Assembly (NCBI RefSeq): GCF_000412635.1
Contig: NZ_ASTG01000008.1
Coordinates: 1-58,422 of the forward strand
Length of the DNA stretch: 58,422 nt
Reading direction: 5' to 3'
Source of the DNA: Sphingobium bisphenolivorans
Lineage (GTDB): Bacteria > Pseudomonadota > Alphaproteobacteria > Sphingomonadales > Sphingomonadaceae
Numbering within the stretch: position 1 is the stretch's first letter; every line of letters starts with the position of its first letter. The position numbers were made by a program, and so were the translations under genes. A model generated the notes under the pieces. That model saw nothing but the letters and a program-made list of their open reading frames with translations. It had not been told where the DNA came from and searched no databases. Positions 51,827 through 58,422 of this stretch are shown here, piece after piece.

Positions 51827-53209
51827 TCAGGCTCTGCGCTCTCCGGCTGGAAAGACGATTTCGACGGTCATGCCAGCAGCCGTGGGCAGAATCCGGACAT
51901 GCGCATCGTGGGCGACGGCAATGGCCGCCACCATATTGAGACCTAGGCCGTAGCCCGATGTTGATCGGCTTCGGTCAAGCCGCGCAAAGCGGCGAAAAAC
52001 CCGTTCGCGATCCTCATCGGGAATGCCCGGTCCATTGTCGGTGATGAGCAGCGCGATCCCTTTATCGCGTTTTTCCATCGCAATCGTCGCTGCCGTGCCG
52101 GGCGAAGTGTGAGCCAGCACATTGTCCAGTAGATTGGCTAGACATCGCTGGATGAGTTGCCGATCTCCGAGAATAGTCGCCGGGGCAATCTCCAGCATGA
52201 GCGACTTGCCTGCCTGATCGAAGGCCGGGCGAAATGCCTCCGCTATTTCCCTGATCGTTTCGGCCAGATCCACCGCCTGAAAGCGGCTGCGAACCGACCG
52301 GCCTTCAATCTCGGATATGGCAAGGATGGATGAGAAGAGATTGAGCAGATCATCGGCTTCCCTGATGGCCAGGATGAGTCGTTCCTGCTGCAACGGCTCT
52401 GCGGCTGTTCGCTCCACCTCTTCCAACCGCCCGCGCAGGCGGCTGAGCGGCGTCCGCAGATCATGGGCTATGTCACAAGACACCTGCCTCAGATTATCCA
52501 TCAGCGACTGGATGCGATCGAGCATGCTGTTCAGGATCATGGCCAGCCGATCAAATTCCTCGCCCGATCCATTGTGGGGCATGCGGCGCGACAGATCTCC
52601 GGCCATGATCGCTTCCGCCGAATCCTCCATGGTCGAAAGACGCGCCCCGACAAGCCGGCCCAAGCCGACCACAGCTGCGGTGCCCACCGCCAATATCAGT
52701 GCAAAGGCGCAAAGAAACAGCGCAAGCAGTTGAAGGTCCATCTGATCGACTATCGCCCGGTCGGCCGCGACAACGAGGCGCCCGCCGCCGGGCAGCGGGG
52801 TGTTGATGGCCTGGGCCATGGCGGACGTCCCATCGGCAGCGCGAAAGGGAACGAACTCGCTCCATCCAGACCGCGGCACGCTGGCTTTCAGCGATCCCGC
52901 TCTGCGCCGTCCGGAGGCATCGGTCACGATATAGCCCATATCTCGCCCCCTGCTGTCGGCCCCCTCCAGATAGCTTTCATCTTCCGGCCCGGGACGATGA
53001 TCGAGGGTATTGACCAGATCGACCAGCGCGGCAAAGCCGTGCTGCCGGTGATGGGCAAGCAGGACATCGGCCTCGATCCTGATCCGCTGGTTGATCTGGC
53101 GTTCGATCTCCTCATGCACGAAGACGTAGGTGGCGAGACCCAGCAGTGTGACTATCAACCCAGACGCCAGTGCCACACTCAATGACAATCCCCTGATGGA
53201 TCGGGGCAT
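51827..53209 (-). CDS. Two-component sensor histidine kinase
   Basis: A ~460-aa kinase. Transmembrane helices lie near 10-30 (SVALASGLIVTLLGLATYVF) and ~160-185 (LLALFLCAFALILAVGTAAVV), with a periplasmic sensor part between. A HAMP region and a HisKA box (SCDIAHDLRTPLSRLRG) follow. The ATPase domain has NLLDNVLAHTSPG, DNGPGIPDEDRERVFRRF and GYGLGLNMVAAIAVAHDA. ATG at 53209 follows the response-regulator stop by four bases; a GTG at 53224 is an alternative. It probably senses an envelope signal linked to the neighbouring redox genes. Confidence 0.9.
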   Translation of the reverse strand: MPRSIRGLSLSVALASGLIVTLLGLATYVFVHEEIERQINQRIRIEADVLLAHHRQHGFAALVDLVNTLDHRPGPEDESYLEGADSRGRDMGYIVTDASGRRRAGSLKASVPRSGWSEFVPFRAADGTSAMAQAINTPLPGGGRLVVAADRAIVDQMDLQLLALFLCAFALILAVGTAAVVGLGRLVGARLSTMEDSAEAIMAGDLSRRMPHNGSGEEFDRLAMILNSMLDRIQSLMDNLRQVSCDIAHDLRTPLSRLRGRLEEVERTAAEPLQQERLILAIREADDLLNLFSSILAISEIEGRSVRSRFQAVDLAETIREIAEAFRPAFDQAGKSLMLEIAPATILGDRQLIQRCLANLLDNVLAHTSPGTAATIAMEKRDKGIALLITDNGPGIPDEDRERVFRRFARLDRSRSTSGYGLGLNMVAAIAVAHDAHVRILPTAAGMTVEIVFPAGERRA

Positions 53210-53213
53210 GAAC

Positions 53214-53894
53214 CTAGGAGGCACTGCTGTCGATCATATAGCCGGCGCCGCGAATGGTTCGGATCGCATCATTGCCGAAACCTTCGTTGAGCTTGGCTCT
53301 CAGCCTGCTCATATGCGTCTCGACGATGTTGGTCTTCGGATCGAAGCCGAAATTCCAGACTCGGTCGAGCAGCATCGTCCGCGTCACGACCCGATCGGCG
53401 TTGCGGAGCAACTGCTCCAACAGGCTATATTCGCGAGGTTGAAGGTCGATGGTCCGGTTGCCCCGGCGCACCTCGCGGCGCAGCAGGTTCATGCTGATGC
53501 CGCCCGCCTCCAGCATCGTCACGGTTTCGCAGGATGGGGAACGCCGGCCCAGCGCGTTGAGGCGCGCGACCAGTTCCACAAAGGCAAAGGGTTTGACGAG
53601 GTAATCGTCCGCTCCCGCCTCCAGCCCGTCAACTCGATCCTCGATGGCCGACATGGCCGTCAGCAGTAGCGTGGGCGTCTGGCATCCCTGTGACCGTATC
53701 ATGCGCAACAGGGTAAGACCGTCCAGGCTGGGTAGCATCCTGTCGAAGATCAGCACATCGAAACCGCCCGTCAGAACCACGCTGATCGCCTCCGTCCCGT
53801 CGCCGAAACATGCAACCTGATGCCCCATTTCCCGCAGGCCCCGCGCCACATAGTCGCGTTGTTGCCGATCATCCTCCACCAGCAGCATTTTCAT
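53214..53894 (-). CDS. OmpR/PhoB-type response regulator
   Basis: A 226-aa regulator. The receiver domain has the acidic pair (LLVEDDRQQR), the phospho-acceptor Asp51 (FDVLIFDRMLPSLDG), the Thr (LLLTAMSAIEDR) and the Lys (DYLVKPFAFVEL). The C-terminal winged helix includes LQPREYSLLEQLLRNADRVVTR and VETHMSRLRAKLNEGFGNDAIRTIRGAGYMI. The start is M at 53894; upstream in-frame residues are not family-like. It forms an operon with the kinase and faces the divergent redox operon across about 160 bases. Confidence 0.92.
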   Translation of the reverse strand: MKMLLVEDDRQQRDYVARGLREMGHQVACFGDGTEAISVVLTGGFDVLIFDRMLPSLDGLTLLRMIRSQGCQTPTLLLTAMSAIEDRVDGLEAGADDYLVKPFAFVELVARLNALGRRSPSCETVTMLEAGGISMNLLRREVRRGNRTIDLQPREYSLLEQLLRNADRVVTRTMLLDRVWNFGFDPKTNIVETHMSRLRAKLNEGFGNDAIRTIRGAGYMIDSSAS

Positions 53895-54056
53895 GGCCTG
53901 CCCCCGACGCCGCACGGATGTCCCCATCGGGATGACGCATGGATTACCATTTCTATACAATTTCCCAATGTTGCCATTCCGTGATGGACCGACTCTATAG
54001 CAAAGCGTTAGCGGCGCAAATGAGAACTGTTAGCATTTGCATCAAAGGGGTCGCAT

Positions 54057-54947
54057 ATGATGGGAAAGAGGATAGGAAGTGCCGCTGCCTTGGTCGGGGC
54101 CATGGCTTTTTCAGGCCCGGCCATGGCTGGTGAACCACTCTTCGGCTATGTTTACACGACCGATGTCATGCCCAAGGGCAAGACCGAGATCGAACAGTGG
54201 GTCACCCTGCGCGAGGGACAGGCCAATGGCCATTTCCATGACGTCAAGCTGCGCACCGAGGTCGAGCATGGCATCACCGACAATTTCCAGATCGCCGGTT
54301 ATCTGAACAGCAGCTACATCTCCGCGAACCGGAACAGCGTCGCCGGAACCACCGAGGGTCTGGACATTCCGCCCGCCCATGATCCGGCGCGCCCTTACAA
54401 TCGGTTCCGCTTCGACACCGTATCGGCCGAGATGATCTGGCGGGTGATGAGCCCCTATAAGAAGCCCTTCGGCCTCGCCTTCTATGTCGAGCCGGAGATC
54501 GGCCCGCACGAACGAGCGATCGAATTGAAGGTGATCGCGCAGAAGAATTTCCTCGATGACCGTCTGGTGCTCGCCGCCAACGCCTTTGTCGAGTTCGAGC
54601 GTGAGCATCAGGACGGGGAAACCGAAAAGGCGACCCAGCTGGAATTCGATGCGGGCGCTTCCTACCGCTTCCGCCCGAACTGGTCCTTTGGCCTCGAATA
54701 TCGCAACCATAATGAATTTGTCGGCTACACGCTCGGCCATGGCAGCCAGGAGCATACGGCCCATTTCGTAGGCCCGAACATCCATTATGCGAACCAGAAA
54801 TGGTTCTTCACCCTCTCCGCGCTCTACCAGATCCATGCCAAGGGCTATAATGACGAGCAGCGCGACAATATCGTCAATGGCCGCATCTATGGCGACGAAC
54901 ATACAAGGTGGGATGGCATCCGCCTGAAGGTCGGGAGGGTGTTTTGA
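54057..54947 (+). CDS. DUF6662-family outer-membrane-like protein
   Basis: A 296-aa protein with a signal peptide (MMGKRIGSAAALVGAMAF then SGPAMAG). Mature residues carry GEPLFGYVYTTDVMPKG and long amphipathic strands (FGLAFYVEPEIGPHERAIEL, FSFGLEYRNHNEF-like), and the protein ends VGRVF. This matches the DUF6662 family, probably a porin-like beta-barrel. AAGGGG precedes the first ATG. Its stop overlaps the next start (TGATG). It is the first gene of a four-gene operon divergent from the two-component system. Confidence 0.75.
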   Translation: MMGKRIGSAAALVGAMAFSGPAMAGEPLFGYVYTTDVMPKGKTEIEQWVTLREGQANGHFHDVKLRTEVEHGITDNFQIAGYLNSSYISANRNSVAGTTEGLDIPPAHDPARPYNRFRFDTVSAEMIWRVMSPYKKPFGLAFYVEPEIGPHERAIELKVIAQKNFLDDRLVLAANAFVEFEREHQDGETEKATQLEFDAGASYRFRPNWSFGLEYRNHNEFVGYTLGHGSQEHTAHFVGPNIHYANQKWFFTLSALYQIHAKGYNDEQRDNIVNGRIYGDEHTRWDGIRLKVGRVF

Positions 54948-55480
54948 TGTCGGCACCCCGCGCATCTTTGCTGGCGCTGGTTCCGGTGGCGCTGGTCGCG
55001 CCGCCGGCCCATGCGGCCACCTATCTCACCGTCGAGCAGGCGCAGGCCCTGATGTTCCCCGGCGAGACGCTGACGCCCGCGTTCCGCACGCTGAGCAACA
55101 CGGACGTTGTCGCGATCCGTAAGGCCAGCGGCGTATCACCGCTCAACCGCCAGCTGAAGGCCTGGCGGTCCGCCCGCGGTGGCTGGCTGATCGTCGATCA
55201 GGTGGTCGGCAAGCATGAATATATCACCTTCGCCGTCGCGCTCGACGCTTCGGGCGCCGTGCGTTCGGTCGAGATCATGGACTATCGGGAAAGCTATGGC
55301 GATCAGATCCGCAATCCCAAATGGCGCGCCCAGTTCGCCGGCAAGCGCAATGGCGCCACGCTGCAACTCGACAAGGACATCAAGAATATCTCGGGAGCGA
55401 CGCTTTCCTGCCGGCATGTCACGGACGGAGTGAAGCGTCTGTTGGCGACCTATAATGTTGTCCTTGCCCATCAGGGATAA
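54947..55480 (+). CDS. Exported FMN-binding (flavinylated) protein
   Basis: A 177-aa protein. A signal peptide (APRASLLALVPVALVAPPAHA) is followed by a sheet-rich domain and the flavinylation motif ISGATLSCRHVTDGVKRLLA near residues 148-167, where the Thr receives FMN. This is the FMN_bind pattern of NqrC/RnfG and related proteins. The start overlaps the DUF6662 stop. The next gene, ApbE, would attach the FMN. It probably carries electrons outside the cytoplasmic membrane. Confidence 0.8.
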   Translation: MSAPRASLLALVPVALVAPPAHAATYLTVEQAQALMFPGETLTPAFRTLSNTDVVAIRKASGVSPLNRQLKAWRSARGGWLIVDQVVGKHEYITFAVALDASGAVRSVEIMDYRESYGDQIRNPKWRAQFAGKRNGATLQLDKDIKNISGATLSCRHVTDGVKRLLATYNVVLAHQG

Positions 55481-56309
55481 GCTTGTCCGGCGCTGTCGGC
55501 CGCTGCTCGGGACCTATGTCGAGATCAGCGCGCCCTGCATGGACGCGATTGCCGCAGGTTTCGCGGCAATCGCTGAAGTACAACAGTTGCTGAGCGCGCA
55601 TGATGACAGCAGCGAACTTGCCGCCATCAGTCGGCTCGCTCACCGACAGCCGGTTGCCATAAGCGCGCTGACCGCGACGGTACTCGACCGGGCCCTGTTC
55701 TGGGCAAAGGAAAGCGCAGGCTCCTTCGATCCGACGCTGGGCAGGCTCATGGCAGCGCGCGGATTGCTGCCGCAAGACGACAGCCTGCCATCGGCCGACC
55801 ACCACGCGAACTGGCGCGATGTCGAGCTGGACGAGCGATCCGTGCGTCTGGCGCGTCCCCTTCGCCTTGATCTGGGAGGCATCGCCAAGGGCTTTGCCGT
55901 GGACCGTGCGGTCATCGCGATGCGCACAGCGGGCGCCTCTTGCGGGCTCGTCAATGCAGGAGGCGACATCAGGGCCTTTGGTTCGTCGCCCTGGAGCATC
56001 ACCATTGCCGCTCCCGGATCGCGGTTGCCGCTGGGCACGGTTGAGCTGCTCAATGCCGCCCTGGCCACAAGCGCCGACCATGGTGAAGCCACAGCTATCG
56101 GTTCGAAGCATCTGGCGGGCGCTTCACCCATGCTGGCATCGATCAGCGTTGAGGCAAGTTCCGCAATGGACGCCGACGCGTTGACAAAGATCCTTATGGC
56201 GGACAGTCCCCATGCTCGCCATTGCCTGCGTCAGGCTGACGCAACGGCCCTTCGCATATTCCGCGACGGGCGCATCATCCCCTATGATTCGAGGCATCCG
56301 GCACCATGA
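55455..56309 (+). CDS. apbE: ApbE-type FAD:protein FMN transferase
   Basis: A 284-aa ApbE protein with the family landmarks: RPLLGTYVEIS near the start, RLDLGGIAKGFAVDRAV, CGLVNAGGDIRAFG, and a metal-site stretch SISVEASSAMDADALTKIL. ApbE takes FMN from FAD and attaches it to a Thr of a target protein, here almost certainly the FMN-binding protein encoded just upstream (the genes overlap by 26 bases). No signal peptide or lipobox is visible, unlike many periplasmic ApbE proteins. Confidence 0.85.
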   Translation: MLSLPIRDKLVRRCRPLLGTYVEISAPCMDAIAAGFAAIAEVQQLLSAHDDSSELAAISRLAHRQPVAISALTATVLDRALFWAKESAGSFDPTLGRLMAARGLLPQDDSLPSADHHANWRDVELDERSVRLARPLRLDLGGIAKGFAVDRAVIAMRTAGASCGLVNAGGDIRAFGSSPWSITIAAPGSRLPLGTVELLNAALATSADHGEATAIGSKHLAGASPMLASISVEASSAMDADALTKILMADSPHARHCLRQADATALRIFRDGRIIPYDSRHPAP

Positions 56310-56848
56310 GCAGGCGCGCACCCCAATTTTCCACCCGCCTTCCGATGTGGCAAAAACGGGCTCTTTACACGAGCTTCACACTACTCGCGACCGCCGGGAT
56401 CTGCTGGCTGGTCTTCGAATATTTCGTCCGCATCGAGGGAGAGTTCGGCCCTGAGCACAGCCCCTGGCAAGCCAAGGTGCTGATGATTCATGGATTTGCC
56501 TGCTTTGCTTTCCTGGTGTCGATCGGCGCGATGCTCCCGGTCCATGTGCGTCTTGGCCTTTTGGGCAAGCGAAGCCGGAAGAGCGGCTATGCCACGGCCG
56601 CGATCGTGCTGTTCATGGCGCTGACCGGCTATGGGCTCTATTATATTCCCGATGACATCATCCGTGGCTGGGCCAGCACCATTCACTGGATCGGCGGCCT
56701 CACCAGCATCGCCACAATCAGCAGCCATGTCTGGCTGGGCTCGCGATCTCCCAAGGCCAGAAAATCCGTCAAAAAGCCTCCTCTTCATAAATGGGAGGCC
56801 CATGCAAATGATCCGGCCCTCCAGCCGGAATTGCAGGCGGCTGAGTAA
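56306..56848 (+). CDS. Four-helix membrane protein (DUF4405-like)
   Basis: A 180-aa protein with four membrane helices (LYTSFTLLATAGICWLVFEY, LMIHGFACFAFLVSIGAML, GYATAAIVLFMALTGYGLYY, STIHWIGGLTSIATISSHVW). His residues in helices 2 and 4 (MIHGF, TIHWI, SSHVW) are placed as heme-b ligands would be. It resembles DUF4405 and other small cytochrome-b-like electron-transfer proteins. The start overlaps the ApbE stop (ATGA). It could pass electrons from the membrane to the flavinylated protein. Confidence 0.65.
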   Translation: MSRRAPQFSTRLPMWQKRALYTSFTLLATAGICWLVFEYFVRIEGEFGPEHSPWQAKVLMIHGFACFAFLVSIGAMLPVHVRLGLLGKRSRKSGYATAAIVLFMALTGYGLYYIPDDIIRGWASTIHWIGGLTSIATISSHVWLGSRSPKARKSVKKPPLHKWEAHANDPALQPELQAAE

Positions 56849-57256
56849 CGACAGATCCGGGGAACACCGCCTTTGGAGCGTTTGCCCGTCCTGCGTGGAT
56901 AGATTCAGCGAGCCAATGCGGTTGGAATAATGCGGCCTGCTTGCCATGCCGGCACTTGTATCGGGCCGGAACGAGCGGCAGGTTTCAGGCTCGTCATTTC
57001 AAGGCGGGAACGACCGGGAGTGGCGCGTAGCCGCCGGGCAAATTTACGAACGCTCAGGCTACCGCGTGATGGGCGGCTTGCAGTTCACAGACAGGAGTGC
57101 CTTTTGGCGCTTGAAGAACCGCGAAGCTGCCCGATAGCCCAAGAGAAACGTCATCGGCATGGGGTGAGCTGGCGGCGGTCGCAAGGCGACGCCTCCTACC
57201 CCACCACCGAGCGTTTCCTGATCCGACAGGCGGCGCAGCGAATTAACCGAGAATCG
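56849..57256. other. Intergenic region, no supported gene
   Basis: About 400 bases. A 63-aa frame at 56946-57137 and others exist, but none has a good start or family. Nothing else is defined here before the operator region. Confidence 0.35.
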
Positions 57257-57357
57257 AATTTACCCTGCATATGGCAACATTCGAAGATCGCTGGGTAAAC
57301 GTTGCAATATCTATATTTACCCCGCATATGCAGACAATCTAGAATTTGCAGGGTAAA
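57257..57357. promoter_or_regulatory. Paired TTTACCC/GGGTAAA operator-like sites
   Basis: TTTACCC (57259-57265) faces GGGTAAA (57293-57299), and TTTACCC (57316-57322) faces GGGTAAA (57351-57357). The two pairs have 27 and 28 bases between arms. The left arms share a longer word (ATTTACCCYGCATATG at 57258 and 57315). TTTACC at 57316-57321 and TAGAAT at 57340-57345, 18 bases apart, could be the promoter, so binding would block it. The layout is that of a tightly autoregulated toxin or regulator gene. Confidence 0.6.
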
Positions 57358-57360
57358 TCC

Positions 57361-58347
57361 ATGACGATTCAATCCTTCTCTGACGAACAGGCACGGGTGA
57401 TCGTCAATCTCGAGCAGGCTTATCAGGTCTGGATGGAGGCCCTGCGTACGCTCAATGACATGCCTTATAACATGCGGATCAAGGAGGTCTCCGGGCGGGA
57501 ATATCTCTACGAAGTGACCGACCGGCTCGGGAATATGAAAAGCAGGGGATTGCTCGACCCCGGAAAACAGCTACGGTTCGACCAATATAAGGCTGAAAAG
57601 GCTGAACTGAAGGACCGTCTTGCGCAGAGCAAGGCCACCCTCAAAGAACAAGGGAGCCTCTACCGTGCGCTGCGTCTTCCTATGCTTCCGGTGGAAGCGG
57701 GCAAGATTCTGCGCGAAGCGGATCGCATGCGCTTTTTAGGTGAACAGGCGATGGTCGTGGGAACCAATGCGCTGGTCGCCTACGCGCTGGAGGCAAATGG
57801 TTTCATACGCGATGCCCCCGACACCACTTTCGATTTCGATATGGCTCTGACCGCGATCGAAGCCGATGAAGACCGGCCGACATTGTGGAAGGTCCTCAAG
57901 GAGGTCGATATGACCTATTCGGTCAATGCCGAACGACCGTTCCAGGCGCGCAATGCCAAAGCTTATGAAATTGAGGTCCTGTCGGCTCCCAGTCGGATTG
58001 GCGGGCAGATTGCGCGTGATAAGCCTCGCCCCGTTCCTCTCGCCGAGCAGGAATGGCTTCTCAACGGTCGCCCGATCGATCGAGTGGTCGGCGTGCGCGA
58101 CGGCGAAGCGGCGCGACTGGTGGTCCCTGATCCACGATGGTTTGCTCTTCAAAAACTTTGGATGGCAAAGAAACCAGGGCGCAACCCGCAGAAAAAACCG
58201 AAGGACCGCAAGCAGGGCATCGCGATACTCAACGCCGTCTGGCAAACCATGCCGCATTATCCGCTCGACACCGCGTTTTATGGTCAGCTACCTGACGAAC
58301 TGAAGCCGCATTTTGACCATTGGAACGCTCAGAAGCCAGCGCGATAG
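57361..58347 (+). CDS. GSU2403-type nucleotidyltransferase
   Basis: A 328-aa protein. An N-terminal helical region (ARVIVNLEQAYQVWMEALRTL) is followed at ~140-180 by the nucleotidyltransferase core MVVGTNALVAYALEANGFIR then TTFDFDMALTAIEADED, in which D-F-D provides the metal ligands. The C-terminal part has LLNGRPIDRVVGVRDGEAAR, then PDPRWFALQKLWMAKKPGRN. This is the GSU2403-family plan, related to AbiEii-like toxins. ATG at 57361 is chosen over the TTG 15 bases earlier; AGGG lies eight bases before it. The operator pairs upstream suggest autoregulation; a partner gene could lie just past the window. Confidence 0.75.
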   Translation: MTIQSFSDEQARVIVNLEQAYQVWMEALRTLNDMPYNMRIKEVSGREYLYEVTDRLGNMKSRGLLDPGKQLRFDQYKAEKAELKDRLAQSKATLKEQGSLYRALRLPMLPVEAGKILREADRMRFLGEQAMVVGTNALVAYALEANGFIRDAPDTTFDFDMALTAIEADEDRPTLWKVLKEVDMTYSVNAERPFQARNAKAYEIEVLSAPSRIGGQIARDKPRPVPLAEQEWLLNGRPIDRVVGVRDGEAARLVVPDPRWFALQKLWMAKKPGRNPQKKPKDRKQGIAILNAVWQTMPHYPLDTAFYGQLPDELKPHFDHWNAQKPAR

Positions 58348-58422
58348 GCACTCGTGCCATATGCGGCCCGTTCGAACTTTCCCTTGAGGGTACCGCCCTA
58401 TAGCGCGACGATCTGGGTGAGA

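Overview
The window reads as accessory DNA from a GC-rich alphaproteobacterium, most likely a sphingomonad. That placement rests on protein style: the DUF6961-like 62-aa protein, the M15-like protein of 35.1 kb, the DUF6662/FMN-binding/ApbE set, and the many small Ser/Gly-rich secreted proteins. It is inference, since no rRNA or housekeeping marker is present. A MobC/relaxase pair at the left edge, an IS21 element, a long tyrosine recombinase and toxin-antitoxin genes suggest a large plasmid or integrated mobile element.

Left third (0-27 kb) is defence-like. After mobC and the relaxase comes a GmrSD-type DUF262/DUF1524 gene. A minus-strand block follows: WYL regulator, then a DUF2779 nuclease-like protein, then an SbcC-like ATPase. 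An IS21 copy has replaced the end of the second gene and the beginning of the third. Next are a phosphatase/ADP-ribosylglycohydrolase fusion, an SNase-fold nuclease overlapping a 52-aa membrane peptide, a free-standing FtsK-gamma-like winged helix and a membrane protein. A HEPN protein, three secreted proteins, a dGTPase, an AT-rich membrane-anchored coiled-coil protein and a two-gene AddAB-like helicase-nuclease complete the region.

Middle (27-37 kb) starts with a run of six small, mostly overlapping plus-strand genes. One has the histidine motif of MobA/MobL relaxases and another looks zinc-binding. A 653-aa tyrosine recombinase, a RES/Xre toxin-antitoxin pair, an M15-like protein and a repressor of the LexA/CI fold without visible catalytic residues follow.

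Between that repressor and a divergent 1619-aa autotransporter (37-42 kb) lies an array of GCGCAAA boxes, which I take to be the repressor's operators. Downstream are decayed MbcA-type antitoxin fragments, a Fic protein with an intact inhibitory motif, and about 340 bases of non-coding DNA packed with hairpins and a probable small RNA.

Right third (45-58 kb) is mostly envelope biology. It holds three tandem secreted Ser/Gly-rich proteins, a DUF2933/DUF411 metal-handling pair, a TonB-dependent siderophore-type receptor, two Tyr/Asp/Arg-rich exported proteins and an OmpR-type two-component system. Divergent from that system is a four-gene operon (DUF6662 outer-membrane protein, FMN-binding protein, ApbE flavin transferase, four-helix membrane protein) that looks like an extracytoplasmic flavin-based electron-transfer module. 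The window ends with a GSU2403-type nucleotidyltransferase preceded by two TTTACCC/GGGTAAA operator-like pairs.
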